64,000 nt of DNA, from assembly GCF_000577615.1 (NCBI RefSeq), contig NZ_CBXX010000005.1, positions 248,001-312,000 of the forward strand, written 5' to 3'. The DNA comes from Herbaspirillum sp. RV1423 (GTDB taxonomy: Bacteria; Pseudomonadota; Gammaproteobacteria; Burkholderiales; Burkholderiaceae_D). How positions within the stretch are numbered: position 1 is the stretch's first letter; each line of letters starts with the position of its first letter. Both the position numbers and the translations under genes were made by a program. A model generated the notes under the pieces. The model was not told the origin of the DNA. It saw only the letters and a list, made by a program, of their open reading frames with translations, and made no database searches. This document shows, piece after piece, positions 10,141 to 19,617 of this stretch.

Positions 10141-11009
10141 TTCATGGCCTTGAGGTCGAGATTGAGGATCTTGGCGGTATCGCGCACGACGTTGTAGGCG
10201 GCGTCATTGGTCGGCACGAAGCCGTTGAGCACGCCCTGATCGCCCCATTCGACGTTCTTGATGCTGCCGAAGGCGGCGGCGATCTTCTTCTTCAGTTCAG
10301 GATCGAGGTCCTTGCGCCACACCATCGGCGACTCCGGGATGTCCGGCGAGGTCCAGACGATATTGAAGTCGCTTTGCTTGACCACGCCCTTGGCGATGGC
10401 GGCGGCGAGGATGCGGTCGGCCACGGCGGCGGCGTCGACCTTTTTGTTGGCGACGGCGAGGATGCTGGCGTCATGCGACCCGGAGAAGATCACGCGCGAG
10501 AAATACTTGTTCGGCTCGATGCCTTGCTTTTGCAGGCCGGCGGTCGGGAACAGGTGGCCGGATGCCGACGACGGGTCGACGAAGGCCATGGTGCGGCCCT
10601 TCAACTGCGCGACGGTATCGATGCCGCTGTCCTTGCGCACGATGATCAGGCTCTTGTAGGAACTCTTGCCGGTCTTCTTGGTTTCGGCCACGGAGAAGGC
10701 TTCGACGTTGGCGATCGAGGTCGCCAGCACATAGGAGAACGGGCCGAGGTAGGCGACGTCGAGCTTCTTCGAGCGCAGCGCTTCGATGATGCCGTTGTAG
10801 TCGGTGGCGATGAAAGGCTTGACCGGCATGCCAAGCTGTTCTTGCAGGCTGTCGATGACTTTCTTGCTGTTTTCCAGCATGGCTTGCGAATCCTCGGCCG
10901 GGATCAGGCCGACGGTGAGTTGCGGGGGCTGGGCGGCGAAGGACGCGGCGGCGGCGAGCAGGCCCAGGCTCAGGGCAAGAGGGCGGAAAAGGGCGGCAAG
11001 ACGTTTCAT
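10137..11009 (-). CDS. phnD: Phosphonate ABC transporter substrate-binding protein
   Basis: A 290-residue periplasmic binding protein with a signal peptide of about 25 residues ([10 protein letters not shown]). The mature sequence has the PhnD hallmarks [10 protein letters not shown], a [10 protein letters not shown] segment and [12 protein letters not shown], which line the phosphonate pocket, and ends with the helical tail. It is the first gene of the leftward phn operon and overlaps phnC in an ATGA arrangement. The 125-bp gap to the divergent LysR gene holds the probable promoter and operator. Confidence 0.93.
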   Translation of the reverse strand: MKRLAALFRPLALSLGLLAAAASFAAQPPQLTVGLIPAEDSQAMLENSKKVIDSLQEQLGMPVKPFIATDYNGIIEALRSKKLDVAYLGPFSYVLATSIANVEAFSVAETKKTGKSSYKSLIIVRKDSGIDTVAQLKGRTMAFVDPSSASGHLFPTAGLQKQGIEPNKYFSRVIFSGSHDASILAVANKKVDAAAVADRILAAAIAKGVVKQSDFNIVWTSPDIPESPMVWRKDLDPELKKKIAAAFGSIKNVEWGDQGVLNGFVPTNDAAYNVVRDTAKILNLDLKAMK

Positions 11010-11087
11010 GATGCTCCTATCGGTTGAGGTCGGACGGGCTGTTGTTCATGACCGTAAGGATAGGAAGCTATTGTGACCGGCTTGTTA

Positions 11088-11100
11088 TCGATATAATCGA
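11088..11100. promoter_or_regulatory. Candidate LysR-type operator (T-N11-A dyad)
   Basis: TCGAT-ATA-ATCGA is a perfect 5-bp dyad and also fits the T-N11-A consensus of LysR-family sites. It lies in the gap between phnD and the divergent LysR gene, 34 bp before the regulator start, where an autoregulatory and activating site would be expected. No footprint evidence is available; this is a pattern match in the right place. Confidence 0.5.
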
Positions 11101-11134
11101 GAGATTGACGATTACCTATTGATGGAATCTATAG

Positions 11135-11995
11135 ATGACGCCTTCGCAACTGCGCGCCTTCCTGGCCGTCGCCCGCAATCGCGGCTTTAGCGCCGCCGCG
11201 CGTACGCTCGGCGTGAGCCAGCCGACGCTGACCTCGCAGGTGCAGGCGCTGGAGCGCCAGCACAACGTCGAACTGTTCTACCGGCGCGGGCGCCGTCTCG
11301 ACCTGACCGACACCGGCCAGCGCCTGTTGCCGATCGCGCAAAAGATCGCCGAACTCGAACTGGACGCCTACAACCTGCTGTACAACTCGGGCGTGCTCAA
11401 CATCGGCCACCTCAAGATCGGCGCGGTCGGGCCTTTCCATGTGATCGAAATGGTCGACGCCTATCGCCGCAAGTTTCCCAATGTCGAACTGTCGATCCGC
11501 ATGGGTAATTCGGCCGAAACCATGGCCGATCTCGAAAATTACGTCACCGACGTGGCCGTGCTGGCCAGCTTCAACGACGATCCGCGTTTTGTCGCGGTGC
11601 CGTATGCTGACCACGCCGTGGTGGTGTTCGCCCATATCGACCATCCGTTCGCGAAACGCGATTCGGTCAGCCTGCAGGATTTGCACGGCCAGCCGATGGT
11701 GATGCGCGAGCAGGGATCGACCACCCGGCTGGCGCTGGAGAAGGTGCTCAAGCAAGCCGACGTCATGCCGCGCGTGGTGATGGAGATCGGCAGCCGCGAA
11801 GCCTTGCGCGAGGCGGTGGCGCGCGGCATCGGGCTGGGTACGGTGTCGGAGGCCGAGTTCGTGCCCGATCCGCGCCTCAAGCTGTTGCGCATCGACGGCG
11901 ATCCGGTCAGTACGCACACGTATCTCTACTGCCTGGCCGACCGCAAGGACAGCCGGCTGGTGGCATCTTTCCTGCAGCAAGTTGCCGCACTGTAA
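11135..11995 (+). CDS. LysR-family regulator of the phosphonate operon
   Basis: A 286-residue LysR protein: an N-terminal winged helix-turn-helix (residues about 1-60, with FSAAARTLGVSQPTLTSQVQ) followed by a periplasmic-binding-like effector domain. Divergent position next to phnD matches the aminoethylphosphonate-catabolism-associated LysR type regulators seen beside phn genes. It probably activates phnDCE and the catabolic genes when a phosphonate or its breakdown product is present. The effector is not known from sequence. Confidence 0.85.
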   Translation: MTPSQLRAFLAVARNRGFSAAARTLGVSQPTLTSQVQALERQHNVELFYRRGRRLDLTDTGQRLLPIAQKIAELELDAYNLLYNSGVLNIGHLKIGAVGPFHVIEMVDAYRRKFPNVELSIRMGNSAETMADLENYVTDVAVLASFNDDPRFVAVPYADHAVVVFAHIDHPFAKRDSVSLQDLHGQPMVMREQGSTTRLALEKVLKQADVMPRVVMEIGSREALREAVARGIGLGTVSEAEFVPDPRLKLLRIDGDPVSTHTYLYCLADRKDSRLVASFLQQVAAL

Positions 11996-12118
11996 ATAAT
12001 GTTGCAGGGCACCAGAAAGAAAGCCGCCGGCATTGCTGGCACAGCGGTTTAAATCTGCTATCTTTAACCCCGGTAGTGAGCTGAATTCCCACCAACTGAA
12101 CACCACGAGGAGATGTAT

Positions 12119-12325
12119 ATGGATTTGGTTGAAAAATTCGACGCCAAAGGCAAGACAGGAGGCGCCTATCACGTCGAGGTATACCAGACGCCGATCGAAG
12201 AAGCCGACAAGGCAGCGCCGCCGGGGCTGAAGACTTACAAGCTGGCCGACGGACGCGCTCTCGATCCCTTGTCGGACGCCAAATTCAAGATTGTCCAGAC
12301 CGGAGAAAAGATTTACCGGGTCTGA
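12119..12325 (+). CDS. Small hypothetical protein
   Basis: A 68-residue cytoplasmic-looking protein with charged N-terminal half and a GRALDPLSDAKFKI segment near the C-terminus. I chose the ATG at 12119, not 12113, because GAGGAG at about 12107-12112 is then correctly spaced. It is followed by a strong bidirectional terminator at 12349-12375, and its third-position GC fits the genome, so it is likely real. I do not recognise a domain. Confidence 0.6.
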   Translation: MDLVEKFDAKGKTGGAYHVEVYQTPIEEADKAAPPGLKTYKLADGRALDPLSDAKFKIVQTGEKIYRV

Positions 12326-12348
12326 TCGGACAGACAATAAAAAATCGA

Positions 12349-12375
12349 ACGGCAGACATCGCGTCTGCCGTTTTT
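12349..12375. terminator. Bidirectional rho-independent terminator
   Basis: A 9-bp perfect stem (ACGGCAGAC at 12349-12357, GTCTGCCGT at 12363-12371) with a 5-base loop is flanked by T residues on both sides when read in either direction (TTTTT after it on the + strand, and the AAAAAA at 12338-12344 gives a T run on the minus strand). It ends both the small gene at 12119-12325 and the leftward gene at 12395-12922. Confidence 0.85.
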
Positions 12376-12394
12376 ATTGGTGCAAAAGATTGGA

Positions 12395-12922
12395 TCAGGT
12401 CGGCTTGCGATAGCCGCTTTCCACCCAGCGCGCGGCGCTCTCGGCGCTCAGCTTGAAATTGGGCGCAACCTGCGCCTTTGCCAGCAGTTCTCCGGCATCG
12501 TCCCAGGCTTTCAGGTCGGCATAGGGAAAATCGTCGTCAGGCACGATGTCCAGCGTCACCTTGATGCCGCCGTCCGCGCCGTCGACCATGACATGCTTGT
12601 GCAATTGCGCGTGCAGTTGCTGTTCGCTGCGGCGGCGGAATTCCGATGCCGTTTTCACCAGCGTGTTGAAGGCCGCTTTGTCCATCGGTTTGGGATTCTT
12701 CTTGTCGCGCCCCATGGTCCACGGTCCGATCAGCGTTGGCTCGCGCTCGCCGTCGCGCGTCATTTCCACCGCCCAGCCGTCATCGTCGTCGTTCTTGATG
12801 ATGCGCGCGGTCCAGCCTTCGTCGCGCCACAGGCGCGGTTCCCGGATGGCGGACGCCGCATCGGTATTTTCATCGGTATTTTCATCATGGATGTCGGCAA
12901 TGTCGGGAACGGTATCTGGCAT
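12395..12922 (-). CDS. Conserved-looking hypothetical protein
   Basis: A 175-residue cytoplasmic protein with no signal peptide and no domain that I recognise. The N-terminus carries a short internal repeat (DENTDENTD, from a tandem 12-bp DNA repeat near 12866-12892). The rest is mixed alpha/beta with a WAVEMTRDGEREPTLIGPW segment and a basic FRRRSEQQLHAQLHK helix. I place the start at the ATG at 12922; the frame is open further upstream but runs into the promoter region of the divergent CYTH-CHAD gene. No function is assigned. Confidence 0.6.
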   Translation of the reverse strand: MPDTVPDIADIHDENTDENTDAASAIREPRLWRDEGWTARIIKNDDDDGWAVEMTRDGEREPTLIGPWTMGRDKKNPKPMDKAAFNTLVKTASEFRRRSEQQLHAQLHKHVMVDGADGGIKVTLDIVPDDDFPYADLKAWDDAGELLAKAQVAPNFKLSAESAARWVESGYRKPT

Positions 12923-13031
12923 AAGAAGCAGTCGGTGCGGGCAGGAAATTGAAGAGGTCCGACATGATAGAGGAATAATGCCCGCCGCGCCCGTATTCGC
13001 AGAGGATGCGCGGCAGGAGTAGACTGGCGCG

Positions 13032-14597
13032 ATGGAAATCGAACTCAAACTGCTTATTGCGCCGGAAGATGTCGGCGCGTTCCGCCGCCATCGCCTGCTG
13101 AAGGAATTTTCCTGCGGCAAACCGGTGTCGCAACAGCTCGTCAGCACCTATTTCGATACGCCCGACCTGTACCTGAAGCAGCATCAGGCGGCCTTGCGCG
13201 TGCGCAAGCTCGGACGTTCCTGGATCCAGACGCTCAAGGGCGGCGGACGCGTTGATGCGGGTCTGCATCAGCGCCATGAATGGGAGTGCGCGGTCAAAGG
13301 CCGGCAAGTCGAACTGGCGTCGTTGCTGCCGCTGGTCGACGAACCGGCGGCGCGGCTGCTGCTGGAAGCGCCCGGTCTGGCGGCGCGGCTGCAAGAGGTG
13401 TTCACGACCAGTTTCAGGCGCACCGCATGGATGCTGCGCCTGCCGCGCGGCGCGGAAGTGGAGCTCGCGCTCGACCAGGGTTTCGTCGACAGCGGCGAGC
13501 GCCAGACGGTCATCAGCGAAATCGAGCTTGAACTGAAATCGGGCGAGCCCGGCGAACTGTTCGATTTCGCGCTGGCCTTGCAAGAGGACATTCCCGTCAT
13601 TGGCTGCAACGCCAGCAAGGCCGAGTGCGGCTTCGCGCTGCGCCAACCGGCCGGCGACATGGTGCCGGCAGAAATATGGAAGAGCGAGCCGCTCGTTTTC
13701 GACCCGCATGTCTCCCTCATCGAAGGCGTGCAGGCCATCGTCCGCAACTGCATGACCCACGTGCAGCGTAATGAAGCCGGCGTTGTCGCGGAAGGCGCCA
13801 GGGGATATCACCCCGGCAGCGTGGAATGCCTGCATCAGATGCGCGTCGGGCTGCGCAGGCTGCAATCCTGCATCGCCATGTTCCGGCGGCAGGTGGCTTG
13901 TCCCGAACCGTTGCGGCGGCAACTGGCGGGCGTCAACAAGGCGCTTGGCGCCGCGCGCGACTGGGACGTGCTGGCGCATGAAACGATTCACGCCATTGCC
14001 CATGCGTTTCCGGAAGAGTCGCAACTGGAGCAACTGCGCCAGCGCGCAGTGGTGCACGCCCGGCTGCAACATCGGCATGCGGCCGCCATGATCGGCTCGG
14101 TAGCCTATTCGCGCCTGATGCTGATGCTGGCGTCATGGTTGCAGACCTTGCAAACGGTGGCGGCGGACGGCGCCGCGGTGCAACCGGGATCGCTCAGGCG
14201 ATTCGGCGAAGAAAAGATACGCTCCCGGCAGCGCAAGCTGCTGCAGCGCGATCCAGGCCGGAGCAAGGATAACCGGATATCCCCGGCGGCGCTCCACCGC
14301 TTGCGCATCGCTGTGAAGAAAGCGCGTTATCCGGCGGAATTTTTCGTTTCCTGTTTTCCAGGCAAGCGCATGCAGCGCTACCTGCAGGGGCTGACGTCCC
14401 TGCAGGACAGCCTAGGCCGGATCACCGATGCCGCCAGCAGCACGCCCATGCTGCTGGAACTGGCGCAACGGCACGGCGAGCTGGAACAGGCGGCAGGTTT
14501 CATCCGCGGCTATATGGCGGCGCAGATGCCGTGCAAGGAAAAACAGGCGGCCGCCGTGTGGAAGGCGTTTGCGTCGCTGAAACTGCCGACGGCCTAA
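13032..14597 (+). CDS. CYTH and CHAD domain protein (inorganic triphosphatase-like)
   Basis: A 521-residue two-domain protein. The N-terminal CYTH domain (about residues 1-200) begins with the signature ExExK (EIELK, residues 2-6) and has further acidic/basic strand motifs such as [13 protein letters not shown] of the triphosphate tunnel. The C-terminal CHAD domain (about 225-510) is helical and rich in conserved His/Arg ([30 protein letters not shown]), as expected for polyphosphate binding. Relatives such as YgiF hydrolyse inorganic triphosphate. AGGAG upstream of the ATG supports the start. Its stop overlaps the ftsK stop by 4 bases on the opposite strand. Confidence 0.87.
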   Translation: MEIELKLLIAPEDVGAFRRHRLLKEFSCGKPVSQQLVSTYFDTPDLYLKQHQAALRVRKLGRSWIQTLKGGGRVDAGLHQRHEWECAVKGRQVELASLLPLVDEPAARLLLEAPGLAARLQEVFTTSFRRTAWMLRLPRGAEVELALDQGFVDSGERQTVISEIELELKSGEPGELFDFALALQEDIPVIGCNASKAECGFALRQPAGDMVPAEIWKSEPLVFDPHVSLIEGVQAIVRNCMTHVQRNEAGVVAEGARGYHPGSVECLHQMRVGLRRLQSCIAMFRRQVACPEPLRRQLAGVNKALGAARDWDVLAHETIHAIAHAFPEESQLEQLRQRAVVHARLQHRHAAAMIGSVAYSRLMLMLASWLQTLQTVAADGAAVQPGSLRRFGEEKIRSRQRKLLQRDPGRSKDNRISPAALHRLRIAVKKARYPAEFFVSCFPGKRMQRYLQGLTSLQDSLGRITDAASSTPMLLELAQRHGELEQAAGFIRGYMAAQMPCKEKQAAAVWKAFASLKLPTA

Positions 14598-17308
14598 TCA
14601 GGTGGCGGCGGCGCCAGCACGTCGCGGCTGCCGCTCTTGGACATCGACGACAGGATACCCGACGCTTCCATCTGTTCCACCAGCCGTGCGGCGCGGTTGT
14701 AGCCGATGCGGAACTGGCGCTGCACCGACGAGATCGATGCGCGCCGGCTGCGGGTGACGTAAGCCACAGCCTCGTCGTACAGCGGATCGGCTTCGTCGCC
14801 GGCATCGCCGAACATATCGCCTTGTTGTGGATCTTCCGAGGCCGGCCCGGCCAGGATCGCTTCTTCGTATTGCGGTTCGCCGTGCGCCTTCAGGTGTTCC
14901 ACCACGCGATGCACTTCCTCGTCCGATACAAACGCGCCATGCACGCGCTGCGGATAACCCGAACCCGGCGGCAGGAACAGCATGTCGCCGTGGCCGAGCA
15001 GGGTTTCCGCACCCATCTGGTCGAGCACGGTGCGCGAGTCGATCTTGGACGACACCTGGAACGCCACGCGCGTCGGGATGTTGGCCTTGATCAGGCCGGT
15101 GATCACGTCGACCGACGGCCGCTGCGTCGCCAGGATCAGATGGATGCCGGCGGCGCGGGCCTTTTGCGCCAGGCGGGCGATCAGTTCTTCGATCTTCTTG
15201 CCGGCCACCATCATCAGGTCGGCCAGCTCATCGATCACCACCACGATCATCGGCAGCGGATCGAGCGGCTCGGGCGCATCCGGCGTCAGCGAGAACGGAT
15301 TCTTGACGCGCCTCTCGGCGGCGATGCCGTCGGCGATCTTCTGGTTGTAGCCGGCCAGGTTGCGCACGCCCAGCGCCGACATCAGGCGATAGCGCTTGTC
15401 CATCTCGGCGACGCACCACGACAAGGCATGCGCGGCCAGCTTCATGTCGGTCACGACCGGCGCCAGCAGGTGCGGGATGCCGTCGTAGACCGACAATTCC
15501 AGCATCTTGGGATCGATCATGATCAGGCGCACGTCGTCCGGCGTGGCCTTGTACAGCAGCGACAGGATCATGGCGTTGATCGCCACCGATTTGCCGGAAC
15601 CGGTGGTGCCGGCCACCAGCATGTGCGGCGCGCGCGCCAGGTCGGTCGCCACCGGCACGCCGGTGATGTCCTTGCCCATCGCCAGCGTCAGGTGCGAGGC
15701 CGAGCGCGCATAGGCTTCGGAACGGATGATTTCGGCCAGGCGGATCATTTGCCGCTTGGGATTGGGCAGTTCCAGCCCCATGCAGGTTTTGCCGGGAATC
15801 GTTTCGACCACGCGGATCGAGGTCAGGCCGAGCGCGCGGGCCAGGTCTTTCATCAGGTTGACGATCTGCGCGCCGCGCACGCCCAGCGCCGGTTCGATCT
15901 CGAAACGCGTGATCACCGGGCCGGCATAGGCGCCCAGCACGGTCACCGGGACTTTGAATTCCTTCAGGCGCTGTTCGATCAATTGGCCGATTTCGGCCAA
16001 TTGGGTCGCATCCATTTCCACCGGTGCGTCGCTGCCCTGATCGAGCAGGTCGATGCCTGGCAAGGGAATGGCGGTGGGGCGGTAGGGCGTTGCCGGCGTA
16101 GGTGCAGGAGCGCCTGGCTGCGTCGTCGGCGCCTGCGTCCAGGTGCGGATTTGCATGGGTGCGGCGGGGGCCGCGGGAGGTTCTTCAGGCGCGGCAAACA
16201 AGGATGGGACTATCGGCGCTTCCGCCACCGGCTCGACAGTCGACTCAATGAAAGTCGGCTCAACCCGCGTTTCGATGATGCGGAAAGGCTCGGGCGCAAT
16301 CACAGCCTCCGGTTCTTGCAGGTCGAGCGATGCCGGAGATGCCGCGAATTGGGGTGTCATGGCGGGAACAGTTTCCGGCGCAACGGGCATAGTGGGCATA
16401 ACCGGTGCAACCGGCGCGGCAGCGACAGGCGCCGCCTGCGCCTGCAATGTTGCGCTCAGCGAGGTGGGAATGGCCTGGCTGCGATCGCTGGCGGTACTGA
16501 TGCGGACCTTGGTGCTGCTGCCGGCGATCGGCGTGATGCGCGGCTTGCTGATGATGCTGGTGGCCAGCGAGGGCTTGGGCGTCGCGGTGTGCACAGGCGT
16601 GGCGGCCGGTTCCGCGGCGGTCGGCGGCGCCGATGAGGCCGAGCGCGCCAGCATGGCCTGGGTCGGGCGCAGCGCTTCAAACGCGGCCCATTCGGAAGCC
16701 GGACGCGCCGGACGTTGGGGTTGTTCCCGGGTTTTCGGCGGCGCCGGCCATTTGCCGGCGGGCGTGCGCGATGGATCGGCGGCGCGCGGCAGTTCGCCGG
16801 GCAGCGGCCAGGGATCGCGTTTGCGGGTCAGGTTGCCGAAGGGCGGGGAAGCCGGTTGCGGTTTGACCGCCTGGCTGGCCGGCATATTGCGCACGACCGG
16901 CGGAATATGCGCTTGCGTGCGGCGCGGCACCGACGCCTGCGCAGGCAGGCCGGCGATGGCTTCGTCGGCAACGCCGGATTTGCGGCTGCGGCCGAACAGC
17001 CAGAACAGTCCGATCAGCCCGGTTGCCATCAAGCCAATCACGGCGATCAGCTTGCCGAAGGCGAGCGTGACGTTGCGCGCCAGCGCCTGGCCGACGAAAT
17101 CGCTTTCGAGGACGGCGTCGCCTTGCGTCCTCAGCATGGCTTCGATCGCACTGCTGGCGCACAGGATCGCCAGCGTGCCCAGCCAGATGCGAATGGAGCC
17201 GCGTCCGCCGACGCCGCGGCCTGCAATGAGGGACAGCAAGACCCTGCCGGCCAGCGGCAGAATCCACAAGAACGACCAGCCGAACCAGTCAAATAAAAAT
17301 ATACGCAT
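14594..17308 (-). CDS. ftsK: FtsK/SpoIIIE-type DNA translocase
   Basis: A 904-residue DNA translocase. The N-terminus (about residues 1-115) has two to four membrane segments, fewer than the classic four-helix FtsK N-domain. A Pro/Ala-rich linker with many repeated APxxP stretches runs to about residue 430. The motor domain has the Walker [10 protein letters not shown] with Lys573 and the Walker [14 protein letters not shown]. The C-terminal winged helix (gamma domain, from about 840) would read KOPS sites. It pumps DNA at the division septum and activates XerCD recombination. The genome may hold a second FtsK; this one is an FtsK by all motor motifs. Confidence 0.9.
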   Translation of the reverse strand: MRIFLFDWFGWSFLWILPLAGRVLLSLIAGRGVGGRGSIRIWLGTLAILCASSAIEAMLRTQGDAVLESDFVGQALARNVTLAFGKLIAVIGLMATGLIGLFWLFGRSRKSGVADEAIAGLPAQASVPRRTQAHIPPVVRNMPASQAVKPQPASPPFGNLTRKRDPWPLPGELPRAADPSRTPAGKWPAPPKTREQPQRPARPASEWAAFEALRPTQAMLARSASSAPPTAAEPAATPVHTATPKPSLATSIISKPRITPIAGSSTKVRISTASDRSQAIPTSLSATLQAQAAPVAAAPVAPVMPTMPVAPETVPAMTPQFAASPASLDLQEPEAVIAPEPFRIIETRVEPTFIESTVEPVAEAPIVPSLFAAPEEPPAAPAAPMQIRTWTQAPTTQPGAPAPTPATPYRPTAIPLPGIDLLDQGSDAPVEMDATQLAEIGQLIEQRLKEFKVPVTVLGAYAGPVITRFEIEPALGVRGAQIVNLMKDLARALGLTSIRVVETIPGKTCMGLELPNPKRQMIRLAEIIRSEAYARSASHLTLAMGKDITGVPVATDLARAPHMLVAGTTGSGKSVAINAMILSLLYKATPDDVRLIMIDPKMLELSVYDGIPHLLAPVVTDMKLAAHALSWCVAEMDKRYRLMSALGVRNLAGYNQKIADGIAAERRVKNPFSLTPDAPEPLDPLPMIVVVIDELADLMMVAGKKIEELIARLAQKARAAGIHLILATQRPSVDVITGLIKANIPTRVAFQVSSKIDSRTVLDQMGAETLLGHGDMLFLPPGSGYPQRVHGAFVSDEEVHRVVEHLKAHGEPQYEEAILAGPASEDPQQGDMFGDAGDEADPLYDEAVAYVTRSRRASISSVQRQFRIGYNRAARLVEQMEASGILSSMSKSGSRDVLAPPPPD

Positions 17309-17390
17309 CCCGGAAGTTTACAGGAAGCCGGGGCCTAATCTGAAATTTCCGTCGCGCGCGTGAGAAAGATCCGGCCCGAATGCGGATTCC

Positions 17391-17831
17391 TTATGCCGCC
17401 GGCATCTTGCGGAAGCCGATGGCAAAGCGGTTCCAGCTATTGATGGTGTTGATGGCCAGGGTCAGGTTGACCAGTTCGGCGTCGCTGAACTGCGCGCGCA
17501 CCAGCGCGTAGTCTTCGTCGGGGGCGCCGGTCTGCGCAATCAGCGTGAGCGATTCGGTCCAGGCCAGGGCGGCGCGTTCGCGTTCGGTGAAGAACGGCGT
17601 TTCGCGCCAGACCGGCACGGCGTACAGGCGGCGTTCGGTCTCGCCGGCCTTGCGGGCGTCGGCGGTGTGCATGTCGACGCAGAAGGCGCAGCCGTTGATC
17701 AGCGAGGCGCGCAGGCGGACCAGTTCCAGCAGGGAGGTTTCCAGCCCCAGTTTGCCGACGGTGTTTTCGAGTCCGATCATGGCTTTGAGAACTTCCGGGG
17801 ATGCTTTGTAGAAATCGACGCGTTGTTCCAT
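17391..17831 (-). CDS. Carboxymuconolactone decarboxylase / AhpD-like protein
   Basis: A 146-residue all-helical protein of the CMD superfamily. The peroxidase-type motif INGCAFCVDMHTADARKAGE puts the redox pair at Cys48 and Cys51 with His55, as in AhpD-like alkylhydroperoxidases. It probably reduces organic peroxides or protects against electrophiles, though some relatives are true decarboxylases. An AAAGGAG site lies just before the ATG. A MocR regulator is transcribed divergently, which suggests it controls this gene. Confidence 0.85.
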   Translation of the reverse strand: MEQRVDFYKASPEVLKAMIGLENTVGKLGLETSLLELVRLRASLINGCAFCVDMHTADARKAGETERRLYAVPVWRETPFFTERERAALAWTESLTLIAQTGAPDEDYALVRAQFSDAELVNLTLAINTINSWNRFAIGFRKMPAA

Positions 17832-17922
17832 GGTAGTGCTCCTTTAAGATAAGTCAGTCAATGAAAGTCGTTGCGAATCGGGCTTGCATGCGCTTGATCG
17901 CCGAGCCGATGACGTCATCTTA

Positions 17923-17975
17923 AGGAGGCCAATGCTCGCCGCGGATAACCAATTTTTATAAAAATGAGGAGGCCA
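17923..17975. promoter_or_regulatory. Candidate MocR operator: direct repeats 44 bp apart
   Basis: The 9-mer AGGAGGCCA occurs at 17923-17931 and again at 17967-17975, in the same orientation and 44 bp apart (about four helical turns), inside the 214-bp gap between the CMD gene and its divergent MocR regulator. The second copy is part of a dyad AGGAG-GCCA-CTCCT. MocR/GabR regulators bind spaced direct repeats, so this is a plausible operator. This is inference from pattern and position. Confidence 0.45.
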
Positions 17976-18045
17976 CTCCTATCTGCTCCGCTAGAATCTC
18001 TCCGGTCAATACAAACAAGACGAACCTCGGGAAGCGGACACGGGC

Positions 18046-19494
18046 ATGGAGCTGCACATCGTCATTGAAGGCAACAAGGACCTGGCCGGGCAGGTATACC
18101 GCCAGTTGCGCGAGGCCATCCGGACCGGCCGCCTGGCGCCGGGCGAGCAGGTGCCGCCGTCGCGCCTGCTGGCCACGCAACTGGGCCTGTCGCGCAAGAC
18201 CGTGTCCGAAGCCTATAGCCGCCTGACGCTGGAAAAGCTGCTGGTCGGCCGGACCGGCAGCGGCACTTTCGTCAACACGCCGGCCGACGCCAGGCCCAAA
18301 CCGAAGCGCTTTGAAAGCAGGGACCTCGCCGCAGGGAACATCCTTGCGCACTGGTTGAAGCAATCTTTTCCCTTGTCGATGCGGCATGTCGGTCCCGAAA
18401 CACGCTCGCAATACGATTTTCTCGGCGGCATTCCGACGCGCCGGCAGTTCCCGCAGGCAGCGTGGCGCCAGTGCGTCCTGCACGGCTTGCGCCAGAGCGG
18501 CGAGTCGCGCGGCGTCTATGCGGAAACGGAAGGGCTGCCGGCGCTGCGGGAGGCGATTGCGCGCCATGTGTCGTTTTCGCGCGGAGTGCAATGCACGGCC
18601 GCCGACGTGCTCGTCACCAATGGCGCGCAACAGGCGCTGGACCTGATCGCGCGCGTGCTGGTGGAGCCCGGCAGCGTGGTGGCGGTGGAAGATCCTGGCT
18701 ATCCGCCGGCGCGCGTGCTGTTTGCCGCTCAGGGCGCGGAGGTGGCGGCCGTTCCGGTCGACAACGAAGGCATTCGGGTCGACCTGATTCCGGATGGCGC
18801 GCGCCTGATCTACGTGACGCCGGCGCATCAGTTCCCGCTCGGCATGCCGATGAGCCCGGCGCGGCGTGAAGCCTTGCTGGTGCGTGCGCGTGAACTGCGG
18901 GCGATTGTCGTCGAAGACGATTACGACAGCGAGTTCCGCTACGAGGGACGGCCGATGGATTCCCTGCAAAGCATGGATCAGGACGGCCTGGTGGCCTTCG
19001 TCGGCACGTTCTCCAAGGTCATGCACCCCGATCTGCGCGTGGGCTATGTGATCGCGCCGCCGGCGATCCGGCGCGCCATGACGATCGCCAAGGGGCTGTC
19101 GGACTGGCATACGCCGACCATGACGCAATGGGCGCTGGCCAGGTTCATTGATGACGGCCATCTGCAAAAGCACATTCGCCGTTGCCATGACATCTATGTC
19201 GCGCGGCGCGAAAAACTGCATGCCGCGCTCAACGGCGACCTCAAACCGTGGATGCGCGCGGTGCCGACGGTTGCCGGCTTCCATCTGGCGGCGACGATGA
19301 CGGCCGAGGTCGATATGGCGCAGTTGGTCCGGCTGGCGCGCCGCGTCGATGTCGCGCTGTACACGCTGGACGAGTTTTATTACAGGCTCAAACCGCAGCC
19401 GGCGCTGTTTTTCGGTTACGGCGCCATCGAATCGCTCGATATCGAAGTGGCGCTGGGGCGGGTGAAGACGATTTTGACGGAACTGAGTGCATAG
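18046..19494 (+). CDS. MocR-family (GntR-HTH / aminotransferase fusion) regulator
   Basis: A 482-residue fusion regulator. The N-terminal GntR winged helix (about residues 12-80) contains PPSRLLATQLGLSRKTVSEAY. The C-terminal fold-type-I aminotransferase-like domain keeps VEDDYDSEFRYEG and VGTFSKVMHPDLRVGY, with the PLP lysine at about residue 324. Such proteins sense PLP or an amino compound through an aldimine. It is divergent from the CMD-like gene, its likely target. Which of the MocR subgroups (PdxR, GabR or other) it belongs to cannot be settled here. Confidence 0.87.
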   Translation: MELHIVIEGNKDLAGQVYRQLREAIRTGRLAPGEQVPPSRLLATQLGLSRKTVSEAYSRLTLEKLLVGRTGSGTFVNTPADARPKPKRFESRDLAAGNILAHWLKQSFPLSMRHVGPETRSQYDFLGGIPTRRQFPQAAWRQCVLHGLRQSGESRGVYAETEGLPALREAIARHVSFSRGVQCTAADVLVTNGAQQALDLIARVLVEPGSVVAVEDPGYPPARVLFAAQGAEVAAVPVDNEGIRVDLIPDGARLIYVTPAHQFPLGMPMSPARREALLVRARELRAIVVEDDYDSEFRYEGRPMDSLQSMDQDGLVAFVGTFSKVMHPDLRVGYVIAPPAIRRAMTIAKGLSDWHTPTMTQWALARFIDDGHLQKHIRRCHDIYVARREKLHAALNGDLKPWMRAVPTVAGFHLAATMTAEVDMAQLVRLARRVDVALYTLDEFYYRLKPQPALFFGYGAIESLDIEVALGRVKTILTELSA

Positions 19495-19524
19495 CCCGGT
19501 CCCGGTCCGTTATTGGCGGACGTC

Positions 19525-19553
19525 ACTGGGTTCCGGCTTTCGCCGGAACGACC
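19525..19553. repeat. REP-like palindrome, copy B (single)
   Basis: GTTCCGGC-TTTC-GCCGGAAC at 19530-19549, flanked by CACTGG and GACC, is a single-arm version of the REP family in this window. It lies between the convergent 3' ends of the MocR gene and hmpA, a usual place for REP elements, where it could also act as a transcript-end structure. Confidence 0.75.
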
Positions 19554-19617
19554 AGGATGGTGTTGACGACAGCGGTTTTCACTTCCCCGTCGCTCCGGCG
19601 GTGCAATCCGCGGCGGA

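Noticed and set aside
14531..16636. Long open frame on the + strand antisense to ftsK (about 700 codons)
   Set aside because: Composition is His/Arg/Gly-rich and without family features. The ftsK motor motifs on the minus strand explain the region.
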